Source: Chlamydoabsidia padenii
Taxonomy: Eukaryota; Mucoromycota; Mucoromycetes; Mucorales; Cunninghamellaceae
Reading direction: 5' to 3'
Assembly (NCBI GenBank): GCA_025330725.1
Contig: JAIWND010000011.1
Location: 620,001 to 684,000 of the forward strand
Length of the DNA: 64,000 nt
Below the pieces are notes generated by a model. That model saw only the letters and a program-made list of their open reading frames with translations, had not been told where the DNA came from and did not search any database. Below, piece after piece: positions 46,318 through 57,400 of the stretch. The position numbers and the translations under genes are program-made. Each line of letters begins with the position of its first letter. Position 1 is the stretch's first letter.

Positions 46318-48287
46318 ACCCAAATCCAAAATTACCTGCGTTAGTGTGTTTTTGGTTTTGTCACGCGATCTTGCCACCCATGAAGACAATAAAAATAAAC
46401 TTCATTCTTCACCGTATTTTCCTTATTCTTTATTCAATAACAACTCACCAATGTTCAAAAGCGTTTTTTTTTTCTTCCTTGAGCCCCATAGGGTGACACT
46501 CAAAGAAAACCTGCTAAAGGATCTTCTGATGATTCTAGTCTAACAAACTAAAATAAATGTTGTTACTGACGTCGCGGTGACACAAACTAACTGCTTTAGA
46601 GATCGAATGATTTGATAGTCAATCGATCATAACAAAAAGAGTTGAGAAATTGCTCATGGCGGAACTTGAATTTATTTCTCGGGCCCGGTTTTAGAACACC
46701 CCATCAAACACCGACTCCCTTGTTCCCAGCCGAATCGAAAAAAAAGGGGGGGGGTCACTAAATGATGGCCGGGATGACCATCTTAGATCTACCGCCAATG
46801 TAAGAAATGATGCATTTTCATTCATGCAGTATAATAACGTTGACCCTTTTCACAACTCGTTCAATCTTCTCTTTTTCAAACTCCCTGCATACAACGTGTC
46901 GATTCACTTTTCTAGTATGGATTAAAGGATTGCATAGACAAACCTTTGACGGGGATAATGTCTACTCTGTAAAATGACTCTTTTGCTTAGTAAGATGCAG
47001 GGTCATTCCACTCAATTAGAACTATTTGTTTATTACCTGGACACTTAATGATCAATGAAATATCAGAGGGGGGAGAGAGGGAAGGGGGAAAAAGAAAGAA
47101 GGAGTCCCTTCTATGCAGCTACTTTATTTTATCACCCCGCAATTTTCATTTCTTATTGACCACGTTGCTCAAATAAGAAAGCTATTGTCATGTTATTAAC
47201 ATGATGGATAGCATTTTTGTAATATAGAGTTGACTTTATGTCTTGTGGTTGTTTGGGAAAGATCATGTTATGTTGGATGATCCCGAGAAAAAGAAGATCG
47301 CAGGCGTACATTAAAAAAACATCTGATTGATCGGGATTTTAATTTTGCATGAACGTGAAAATATTCAACCCCAGCTTCATGGAACTGTGTCGAAAAGGTG
47401 AAAACACTTTTATCTACTTGTCAAGTATAAGATATATGCATAACTAATAGACGACCTCAATGATTAAGGAGAAATATGTAAAGTGTTTGTTCTCGCTCGA
47501 AAATGACAGAAAGAAAGCCCGAAAATCCAATCTCATGGTATCAAACACGAGGTATGTCGAACACCACCATCAAACTGAACATTGTAAAGTTTTTTGGGCA
47601 TTACAGTTGGTTTAAACTTTCCATCTAACAAAAGTAAAAACACAATGAAATATCTCGATGATGATCTTTCTGGTATGTGATCCCCCCCACTCCCTCCCCT
47701 TTTTTTCTCTTTCTTTCTCTTTCTCGAAACCATAAAGTTGGGTGGGATGGCAACACCCGGGTGTTTCAAACACCAAATAAAGTAAAAAATTGTAAGCACT
47801 GATTATTGACTATCGTCATTGTAGGTAAAATGGAGCTATTTCTACATGATATCCAAAGGATTGAATAAAAGAGAGAGAGAGAGAGTTGATAGGCAAAGGA
47901 GGGAAAGAGAAGGGGAAGGGGGGGACTTCACAAGGAGAGCAAAAAAGGTAATTTGATCCAGCCAATCAACAGGATAATGATATTATTGAAAGGTATCAAG
48001 TGCTTATTTAGTTGATCAAGGGACTGGAATCACCCTTGTCATCATCCCAGTACTACCGATCATAGTGGACAAGTGATCAACAAAATGTTCTCTTTTGCTT
48101 TCTTCTGTATGTCCTTTTTTATTGGGAGGAGGATCCTTGATTACATGTCTATGCTAAAAAAAGAATGTTGTTGACTGAAAAAGAAAGAAAACAAAAAAGA
48201 AAATGCATTGTTGAATAATGGTGATTGTGTCCGTATATTGATCGGAATAGGGAGTTCGCCTCAGTAAGACTCTGCGCTTGAATATAT

Positions 48288-48298
48288 CGGGATTTGAA
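48288..48298 (+). promoter_or_regulatory. CGGGATTTRAA element
   Basis: Exact CGGGATTTGAA, 105 bp upstream of the GATA-like factor and in the same direction. Confidence 0.55.
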
Positions 48299-48402
48299 TT
48301 TATTATTTCTCTTTATATAAACTCAATCTTTTTTTTTTTTTTTTTTTCTACTTCTCTTTCCCTCTCTTTCCCTTTTTTGATTAACACTTTTTTAATATCT
48401 TG

Positions 48403-49878
48403 ATGAATATCACCGATCTATTATCACCTTGTCCCAAAACACAAATTGAAGATGCGCCTATACATGATGATGACTTAATGTCAGTATGGGAACAACAACT
48501 ATACTCTAGTGGATTCTGTTTGAAAGCCACCTGTGAACGTAACACATTGACGGACGCCATCCTGACACCAATCGCGAATGGTGGTAATGACGACCCCCTT
48601 CACCCCCACGACCAACCGTACATCAAAGACACGGCGATCCACATCAAAGTGATTGGACGACACATGAACGGATCATTTCGGTGCCATATCGGAACCGGCA
48701 AAGCCTCGAGACCTATCCAGTCTCAGGAACTCGGTCAACAAATGCGCCTCCTTGCGGTCTTCTTCCGTGCCGAAAATAGCAAAAGTCAATTGGTGGCCCC
48801 CGACTTTATCTTTTTCCCGACCTGGCTATTCCACTTGTTTCGATACACCAAACATGACTCTTCACCTGGTCGTACGGATGTGCGATTTTTGGAGGATGCA
48901 TCCATGGCCAAAGAAGATCACATTTATCGGCTCAACCATGTCCTGAATTCACTCTTCCGGTTTAATCTTCATAATTTTAATATCCGACAATTGTGGAACG
49001 CTGTGGCGCTGGCTAATTTTTTATTTGACAAGGTTGGACTGGATTGTTTCACTCGTCTCTCTTCTCCTTCTTCTTCTGGCATTACTCCTCCCGTGTTGTA
49101 TGCGACACTGATCAATTATCTTCATGCTCCTCGACCTGTCAAGTATAAACCAATGTGCACCAATTGTAACTCAAAGGCGGCATCTCGACGGAAATTATGT
49201 GTGGCCTGTTATCGATATCACTTGAAACACGGTGAACCTAGACCATTACGATTGATTACAGCCAACCGACCAGGTCCTCGTCATCTTTACCAACAAGGTG
49301 ATTCGACACTGGATAACATGACAATGACCACGACGATGATTAAACCTCCTACCAAGAGCAACAAGACGCATAAAAAGCATTGTGCGAATTGTGGGGTCCA
49401 AGAAACTCATCAATGGTATCGAAATCTGTGTGGACAAGGCCATTGGTGTGAAACATGCAAGAGTTATTATCTTCGACATAACAAGGTACGACCTCCAGAA
49501 TTATTTGTCAAGGCGGCTAAACGTAAGGTCGATGTACGTTCCTTGGTCAGTTGGGCAACGTGGGCATGGGATCATCAACATGAACAACAGCAACAACAGG
49601 ACCCTATGATGGATCGTCGATACTCTTTTTCCGATCCATTTATCATTGATACGACAACAAGACATTGGACACCTTCTGGTTGTCGACCTCATTTATATCA
49701 TCCACGTAATAACTCGAATAGTGGTTGTAACAGTCCAAACAGCATCTCACCTCCTAGTACACCTCCATCCAACTCGGTCCATAACTATATGATCACTCCT
49801 AAACAACAACATCCTATCCTTCCTTCTCTTCAACGCTCCTTTCAAGACTATGATCCAACCATCTTCAATTGTTTGTAG
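48403..49878 (+). CDS. GATA-like zinc-finger protein, 491 aa
   Basis: A single-exon gene. Residues ~250-280 hold a short Cys4 module CTNCNSKAASRRKLCVACYR; residues ~325-365 hold a second, GATA-type module CANCGVQETHQWYRNLCGQG continuing to CETCKSYYLRHNKVRPPELF. The second has C-x2-C-x18-C-x2-C spacing and the Trp-Tyr-Arg and RPPEL features of GATA fingers; the first has only 10 residues between the pairs. The N-terminal ~230 residues (KVIGRHMNGSFRCHIGTGK and FIFFPTWLFHLFRY regions) are ordered-looking but unrecognised. The C-terminus is Ser/Pro/Asn/Gln-rich. A nuclear DNA-binding regulator is likely; its targets are unknown. The ATG at 48403 is the first of the frame. Confidence 0.75.
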   Translation: MNITDLLSPCPKTQIEDAPIHDDDLMSVWEQQLYSSGFCLKATCERNTLTDAILTPIANGGNDDPLHPHDQPYIKDTAIHIKVIGRHMNGSFRCHIGTGKASRPIQSQELGQQMRLLAVFFRAENSKSQLVAPDFIFFPTWLFHLFRYTKHDSSPGRTDVRFLEDASMAKEDHIYRLNHVLNSLFRFNLHNFNIRQLWNAVALANFLFDKVGLDCFTRLSSPSSSGITPPVLYATLINYLHAPRPVKYKPMCTNCNSKAASRRKLCVACYRYHLKHGEPRPLRLITANRPGPRHLYQQGDSTLDNMTMTTTMIKPPTKSNKTHKKHCANCGVQETHQWYRNLCGQGHWCETCKSYYLRHNKVRPPELFVKAAKRKVDVRSLVSWATWAWDHQHEQQQQQDPMMDRRYSFSDPFIIDTTTRHWTPSGCRPHLYHPRNNSNSGCNSPNSISPPSTPPSNSVHNYMITPKQQHPILPSLQRSFQDYDPTIFNCL

Positions 49879-50622
49879 ATCCTTATTTGTATCACCTTGA
49901 TTCTTTATTTTATGCTAGTCGGTCCTTCTTACATTTATGCAATTCTTTTTATTTTGGGGTCTATGTCCTTTTATATATTTATATATATAGCTTTTTGTAT
50001 TTGATCTTTTTATACCTATATACTTTGTGCCAGCCATGCTTTTTTTTTTTTTTTTTTTTAATAATCTTTTACCTCACATTTAGATACCTTTATCATTGCC
50101 ATTATCTAGTAGCTTTTTTTTTTTTATCATCATCAATCATTTAGTATTACTATCATCATCATTATCATCATTATCATCATTATTAACTCTAGTTGAATAC
50201 TCTTATACCATAATAAAAATGCCAATCTTCTTCTATCCTATTTGTCTTGACTTGTCTAATTCCGCGACAAAAGTATTCTCCTTTTTTAATCGATGATGGG
50301 ATAAAAAAAAAGGAGACCATGTGATGCGTTAATTGCTGCTGTCATAAAAAAATAAAATAAAAAATGGGACGCATAAAAGTCGGGGGGGGGGGAGTCTACA
50401 CGTGGCTGACATTAAATGCATCCATAATGCATAATACACCAAATTACATATCTACAGACATATTCATACAATTTCATTGTTTATTAAAGTACATAATACC
50501 CCCAAAAGGGAGGTACAAATAATAATAATATATATATATAAAAAGGGCGGGAAGGAACGGGAATGATAATAAAAGTACAGAGGGGGAGGGAGGGGGGGGT
50601 GGACTACTAAAAGTTAAAGCCA
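49879..50622. other. Convergent 3' region GATA-like / bZIP
   Basis: T-rich 3' flank with an 18-nt poly(T) at about 50040-50058, ATC repeats at 50128-50180, and G-runs near 50382 and 50590. No gene seen. Confidence 0.55.
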
Positions 50623-52551
50623 TTAGCAGGGGATAATTTGGGTAAAGTGTCCATCATGTTCATAACCATATCTACAAAAGAAAGCCGTTGATGAGTCATT
50701 CAAATAATGTTTGCTACTTTCTTCACTTTTACCTAGAGGAATATCGTCAGTTCGGACCACATCATCATTAGTCATTGTTGTTTCCCAAGGATCACCATCG
50801 GATAAGTGAGTATCTGCCGGTCGATCTTCTTCCTCATCATCATCATCATCATCATCACTATGGTCACTGAGATGAAGTGGGGGAAAGTAATCTGCAAATT
50901 TTTCACGTTCGAGATACATTTTTTTTCGTTGAAACATCATTCTTGAAAGAGTGCGTCCCTGGGTCACAGCAATTTCAATGGCATTGTCCATCCGCCGAGC
51001 TAAAAAGAGAGAGAAATTGATTAGTATTGGGGAATGCATATATATTAAACAAACTTACGTCGATGATTTGGCATTAAAAACCAATAAGTTTGGAAAAAGG
51101 TAGGAGGTACAAACCAACAATCCGAATTACCAAGTTCACCACCCAGAAACCGGGAATGTTTGATTAGGAAGGAGAAGAGTGCATTGGCATCATAATATCC
51201 TTGGAAGAGAATCATATGATCACGAATCAATGGGCCAGGCACAGAGTCAATTCTGGCATCATGAGACACTGCTTTCTGGAGTTCGGCTAGAAAAGAAAGA
51301 GGGGAGGGGGGGAGGATGAGTTTTATTGTTTCTTGACTTTTTCAATGTGCGCGTTTTTTTTTGACTTACTTGGTGTAAAGATAGACTGTTCAAATGGTTT
51401 ATTACGATTCATACGACGCAAATAGTTAATTGCATCAATAGCCGCCATGGGAGGGAATGATCGGTGTGATATATCAGATGATGATGGTTTAGGGTGTTGA
51501 TTCATTGGTTGAGGTGTTGTTGATGAGGAAGGCGATGATTGAGTACCTGAAAGTGGCCAATAAGTAGTAGCAGTAGTAGTAGATGTCGATTTGGGTGTCA
51601 AGTTGAGCAAAGCAAGAATATCATTGGTGGTATAAGATGGTGCCAATTGTTGTTGTTGTTGAAGAGGAGGAAGAAGAGTTGGTGATGATAATGAATGAGT
51701 GATAAAATCCGGCATTATCACAGAGGAATAAAGTGAAGGATCCAGTCGTGAGATATCGTCCAATATTGACTGTTGTTGTTGGTAATTCTGTGGTGGATCC
51801 ATGAGACTGTTTGAATAAGAAGAAGTATTGATCATTGTATTGTTGTTGTCGTTTTTATTGAAGGATATAGGTGAACAAGTAGTGATGGAGGTTGATTTGG
51901 TTTGAGGTGGATGGTATCCATTCGTCCATGTGCCATTACTATTCCCAGTGGAGCCAGTAGTAGAAGGTATAGTTGTATTGTCGGTTGTGGTTGATAAGAA
52001 TTCGGGTGATTTGCTGATAATATGCATATTGTTGTCCAAAAAGAATTCCAAACATTGAGGAATACCTTCTGTTTTTGATAAACTGAGAATATCCGCCCCC
52101 ACCGCATCCGTTTCACCAGTATTCCAAAATTTGGGTACATTGATACCATGAGAGAAACAGGCAAGTTTCAAAGTAAGTAAACAACCTATTCAGAAGGAAA
52201 AATGTTGGGTGAGTGAGAAAATTCAAATCAAAGTATTCCCTTATTACCTTTAAGATAGTTATTTTCATAACGTAGTTGTTTAATGGTGCGTTGTAGAGTA
52301 TGGGCTTTTCGTATGGCTTGGTCCCGCTGATGAAGGCATTTCTTGATATTCACTTCATTATCCCGCATTTCCCTTCGTTTACGTTCACGAAAGGCTCGTT
52401 GAGCTGCCCGATTCTGTGCTTTACGTTGTGCTGGTGTAGGTGGATTCGGTTTACGACCTGGTTTCTTGCGTGGTCGAATCGGTCGTCCTTGTTCGTCAAA
52501 GGTACAAAGTTCCACTTCGGGATCAAAGTATTCAAAGTTGATTTCAGTCAT
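50623..52551 (-). CDS. bZIP transcription factor with C-terminal DUF3425-like region, 574 aa
   Basis: Exons on the minus strand: 52248-52551, 51370-52185, 51059-51286 and 50623-50999; 1725 nt. Residues ~25-100 form the bZIP: RKKPGRKPNPPTPAQRKAQN, then RAAQRAFRERKRREMRD (the NxxAQxxFR DNA-contact signature of fungal Yap/Pap1-type factors) and a leucine-zipper-like heptad. The middle is low-complexity (Ser/Thr/Gln/Asn). The C-terminal part includes DSVPGPLIRDHMILFQGYYD and WFVPPTFFQTYWFLMPNHRR, matching the region often found C-terminal to fungal bZIPs (DUF3425-like). A very acidic Asp/Glu run lies near residue 505. Stress or nutrient regulation is typical of the family; the specific role is unknown. 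Confidence 0.88.
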
Positions 52552-52959
52552 TTTGACAGTAAAAAAAAAAAAAAAAAGGAATAAGTTGATTGTTGGGAAT
52601 AAATGGAAAAGGGGAAGGGGAAAAACATTCTGGTCCGCCGTAAATAAACTAGCGGGATTTTAAAAATTCAGGTCTTTGTTCTGATTTGCTATCTGAGTAG
52701 AGGCTTGACCCAAAGATTATTCACATGACTTTTTCTTGGGGGGAGGGGTTCATGCGGCCTTGTCCTTTTTTGGTCAAATGTCACTTTTTGAAATGAAAAT
52801 GAGAAGAATGAAAGGAGGAGACCATTGTCAATACAAACGAGAAACAAACTATGATGACGGTAAGAAAAAAAAAAAAAAAAAAGTTATAAAAGAAACGTAT
52901 CCAACTTGACTTTATTCCTTCTTCTCTATTCAAACCATCCCACCAATCCATATATCACT
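52552..52959. other. Divergent promoter region bZIP / second Cys8 gene
   Basis: Contains CGGGATTTTAA at 52653-52663 (one mismatch), 102 bp upstream of the bZIP start, and an 18-nt poly(A) at about 52866. No gene seen. Confidence 0.5.
52653..52663 (+). promoter_or_regulatory. CGGGATTTRAA-like element (one mismatch)
   Basis: CGGGATTTTAA preceded by G, reversed relative to the bZIP gene, 102 bp from its start codon. Confidence 0.4.
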
Positions 52960-53542
52960 ATGAAATTCTTGTTTGCTACCAGTGTCCTTTTCTTGTCCAT
53001 GGCTCTCTCCATCTCGGCAGCATGTGATTGTGACCCTACAGATCAAACTTGTATTGACAAATGCGGTAAGATAAAAAGAAAAAAAAAAAAAAGGATCCAT
53101 CACTTATCCCTCTATTACATAGTGACAGAAGCCAATTCATGTGTCACTTCATGCAAAGGGGAAACAACATGTTATGAAAAATGCATTGACAATGACTGGC
53201 CTTCGGGTGACATGTTCAAGAAACAAGGCATGTCTTCTTCCCTTGCTTCCTCCACTCCCAGCGCTTCTGTATCCCAGGCCTCTCCTTCTGCAGGAACTAG
53301 TCATTCAGGTACGAAAAAAAAAACTAGAAAAGAAATCAAAACCCTGATTCTTTTTTTTTTTCCTAGTTGCTGTTAATACCGCCAGTGGTGTCTCTTCGGC
53401 TAAACCCAGTCAAACAAATGTGAATGCCAACAACAAAAGTACGGGTTCATCTAATACATCAGGTGCTGATTCCCTTGTTACCATCGATACCCGTGTCATG
53501 ATGGGCGTGGCCGCCCTCGTAGGTACCTGGGTCTCTCTTTAA
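52960..53542 (+). CDS. Secreted Cys8 wall-associated protein, paralogue of the 46-kb gene, 155 aa
   Basis: Exons 52960-53065, 53123-53308 and 53367-53542 give 468 nt. A signal peptide (MKFLFATSVLFLSMALSISA) precedes the same eight-cysteine module as the gene at 45516-46227, with identical spacing and the same phase-1 intron after the fourth Cys. A Ser/Thr/Asn-rich stalk of ~90 residues and a hydrophobic tail (MMGVAALVGTWVSL) suggest a GPI anchor. It has one more intron than its paralogue, inside the stalk. A surface role is inferred; no enzyme motif is visible. Confidence 0.8.
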
Positions 53543-54403
53543 TCTTTCATTTTCATACCCTCCCTCTTTTTTTCCCCTCTTCCTTTTTTCATATTTCATT
53601 TTTCTAATAAAGCCTAAACCACTTTACATAAACATTTGAAAGGAATCGGTGTGCATAAATAGTCTTTGTTCTATTAAATGAGAATGTAGAGTCTGTGAGG
53701 TCAAGGACCTGGAATTCAAAAAAAAAAAAAGTATTTAAATCCCGATTCATGCAAACTTGAGTAAATTTAATTTTTCGTTCATTAATGCGAGCTATGATGG
53801 CCAATGTCCTGTATAAGACTGTTATATTTGACAAGACATCGCTACAGGAAAAGTTGAAAATAGGAGTCATATTGGATCCATGGATATTTGATATAAAATA
53901 AGCCATATTTTAATATGGATCAGACCTTAATTTAAGCCCAGTTTTGATCCATATTTTTTCCCGTGGTGATAGTGATCCATATTCTTGTTCACATCATATA
54001 AAAGAGTCTTGCCAATTCTTTTCAACTTTCATTGGGGATGTCCACCCCTTTAACAACATGTCGGTCACTTCATGGAATGAGAATATGGCTGGCAACCCTC
54101 CTTTGAGAGGGGGAGGGTACGGGGCTTCGGTCAATGCCAAGTGAAAAAGAAAAGGAAACCACATACTTGCACATAATACTAACTGATATTTCATTCTCCG
54201 CTTATTCGACGAAAAATTCAAGTTACCCTGCAAACATCAAGACAATAGCATAGCTGGATGAAGAGTATTCTTTATTGAATAAATGATATAATGTAAATAA
54301 CCAAGTAAAAAGGAATATATAAAGTATAAAAAATACAACTAGTATAAATTATAAAAAATAAAATGTAAAATGTAAAAAAAAAAAGTAATGATGTCTACAC
54401 TAA
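53543..54403. other. 861-bp convergent intergenic region
   Basis: Holds an exact TTTAAATCCCG at 53734-53744 followed by ATTCATGCAAAC. Poly(A) signals lie near the chitin synthase end. The short stop-free stretches have no family. No gene seen. Confidence 0.5.
53734..53744 (-). promoter_or_regulatory. CGGGATTTRAA element in a convergent intergene
   Basis: Exact TTTAAATCCCG, directly followed by ATTCATGCAAAC. No recognised start codon is nearby. Confidence 0.35.
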
Positions 54404-57400
54404 TTAGTAACCTTTCACGCGATCTTGTAAGATGTTTTCGATGCAGGTGTTGATATAATCCTTCCTATGAGCCATGGGTACACCAAAGATAGTTTGTAGT
54501 TGTTCTCGGACTTGTTTCTTGGTTATTTGAGTCAAATCGGCTGTGCTGAGGATACGTTGGACTTGTGTCAAGATTTCTTCATTGGATGGTCCCGATTGAT
54601 CAAATCCATCCATGGTCAAAGAGTAATGACTTGTTCCCACCCTTGGTTGTTGTTGTTGTTGCAAATGAGTCATGGATCCAGATGCCATGGAGTATCGTTG
54701 TTGTTGGCTGGGATAAGGAAGCATCGGGACAGAATTCGTGGGCATCATCATCATGGAGCCGCTAGAGGAAGGAGGAGGCATCATCATCGACCCACCATCC
54801 ATGGTGAATAATCCAGAAGCTGTACGGTGATCCAAGGGTCGTCCTACACTCATGGTATCACTGCGAGATCGAGACTGATGAGTATAAGCGCTGCTGACCT
54901 GAGACAATCCATCGTCGTACCAATCTTCGGCCAGCAGTGTCTTTTCATATTGTGTCCATGTCATGGTCGGGATCGTCTTGGGATCAAACTCACCTTCGTC
55001 TGCCACCTTGATTTTCTTGCCTTTTTCACCCATCACCACACGCGTGTTGCCCCACGAGAAATCATCAAAGTGCCAGTACGAGTAGATGGGGATATAAAAG
55101 GAGAAGACAGGGATGGCAAGAATGGAGACGAGCATCCAGATGATGTATTCCCATTTACGCTTGATGATAAACAGGAGAGCTTGAAGACCGTACACACCAG
55201 CGATGGTGGCAATGGAGATGTAGGGTACCGTGTCAGAGTCAGCAGTAGCAATAGAGTAGAAAAGATAGACCAAGTAGCCTACCAAGGCCGGCATCACTAA
55301 TGTGCTAATCAAATCAAGAATAACCACAAACCGCATTGAGAAGCAACAAAAGCCACAGAGACGAGGCAGAAACATTAATTCACCGAGATTATGGATGGTC
55401 GAGTTGATCCATCGGCGACGTTGAGAAATGAGCACGCTCCACAAATCGGGCTAAAGAGAGGAGAATGAGTATATCAATTGGGCTGTCACTTTTTTTTTTC
55501 TTTCTTTCTTTTTTTTTTTAAATACATACCGCATTCGTTTTGCATTGAGCATCCGAAGTAAACTTGGTCTTGAAATTAGCAAAGTGTTTCAGGAGAAGTG
55601 TGGTCAGGTACCGATCTTCACCAAGATGAAGCAAGTTTTTCTTGTGTAGAGTATCCACAATATTGACAGAGTAATCGCTAATCACCTCGTTACTGATAAA
55701 CAAAGGCCGTTTACCATCCACCGTTCGCACACGGTACATTGTAAAGCACCCAGGAAGGCAACTGACTGTTGAGAAGAGTGATTCAAACGCCTTGATCATA
55801 TGATGAGAGATAAAGTATTCGTACACCTGAATCATCGTCACCCACGTGTCCTTTTCATTCGACAGGGTTGTTTCGCCACAAATACCAATGATTTTCGAGT
55901 CATGCACCGCCGCCGACACGAGATTGTTGAGTCCGTCCGGAAGCACTTCGGTATCCGCATCCACCATGAGTACAAACTCGTAAAATCCAGGATTCACACC
56001 AATGACATTCTTCATCTGATGAAAGATTTCCAGTTGCAGAGGGTTCATGGGCGCATCGAAATGGACACGGTTCAGGAATTGCATCAGAATCAATTGAGAG
56101 TCTCGTTTGCCCCGATTACCCGGTTTTTGTCGCTCAGTCGGTTTGCCACATTTTACCACCACCAGATAAGGCACGACATGACCACCCACTTCGTAGAGAC
56201 CAGAGTACACCTTGCCCATATTGTGTTGCTTTTGACCTTCGCCCACTGATACAAAGGAGAGAGGTTCAGGGTCCACTTGAGGGTCCACGTTGAGAATATC
56301 CAGTACGATACGAGGTGTCGGTCGATCGTTCCCACTACCCACAATCATTCCATCGCATATAATAAACATGAGTTTACGTTTATCGTCGTAGGTGAGCTTG
56401 GCGATCGAGTCCACCGTCTTGCGCAAGGATTCTTCATCTTCGGTGTAGCATGTGATTTGACAAATGACGAATTTTTCATGTTCTTCTGGTGCACGGGTCC
56501 CGCTGATCCGTAAGGCCGCCAAAAACTTGAATACAATCACACTAGCCAGCAAGCAGGTCACGATCAAGAGCAAATAGGTCGAGAATTGACATTTGGGTGA
56601 GTTTCGAGTGTCGAGCATACCAACAAAAAACAGATTACGAAGACAGACCAGTTGGCGTTGTTTGACTACCGGGTCCAACGCAAGTTGGTTGAAGAGCGAA
56701 GTAATGTCGGAGCCCGAGTTGGTACGGAAGAGGTTGACGATGGAATCATCCATAAAATTGACACTGACATCCGCCGGTGGTTGTTGTCCATTGGCCGCCT
56801 TTGTATACCGTCCACCCAGAATATAAGAAGACAAATCATAGACCCGATTATCCAACACTGCCCAGTTACGAGTCATTTTGATGCCATTCACTAATGTCGG
56901 TTCAATCGCCTGATCTGAGATCGCCTTGTATTCATAGCCCATATTTCCCTTTTTGTATTGTTGTCGTAGCATCGTCATCTGGTCATAGTACCAGTTGGGT
57001 TGATAGTTGTCCGTCGAGTACCTAAAGTCGTGGTATTGAGCGTTCTTGTCGGTGAGGTTGACTTGGTAATCTTGAGACACAAAGGGAGACACCGGCACGT
57101 TCGTACCTTCACACAGAGCTGAGACTTGGACCGGGAAGAGAGCAGTGACATCCTGGCCAGCATAGTCAAACAGTGAGCTTGTTGGGATAATGTTGGGAGG
57201 ATAGTGTCGAGGAGCAAAGCTGGTGAGATCAAAGACTTCACCCCGAATGGCCACATAAGCATTATTCTTGTCGCTCCGGCTTTGTAATTCCGAGATGGAA
57301 AAGACATTTTGATGTGGACAAACCCATTCGCCAAAGAAGACCAAAAACCAGATAACAAAACCACACATTAAGAAGATGATAAAACAAAGAGCGACCTTTT

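Larger units (their letters stand above)
46228..48402. other. 2.2-kb intergenic region
   Basis: Contains TTCAAATTCCG at 46307-46317 (80 bp upstream of the Cys8 gene), CGGAACTTGAA near 46660, CGGGATTTTAA near 47332-47342 with TGCATGAAC beside it, the exact element at 48288-48298, and homopolymer G/C runs. The stop-free stretch at 47533-47799 (-) is low-complexity. No gene seen. Confidence 0.5.

Noticed and set aside
47533..47799. 88-codon minus-strand frame
   Set aside because: Its centre is a Lys/Arg-rich run produced by CT-rich sequence, with no family and no supporting splice sites.
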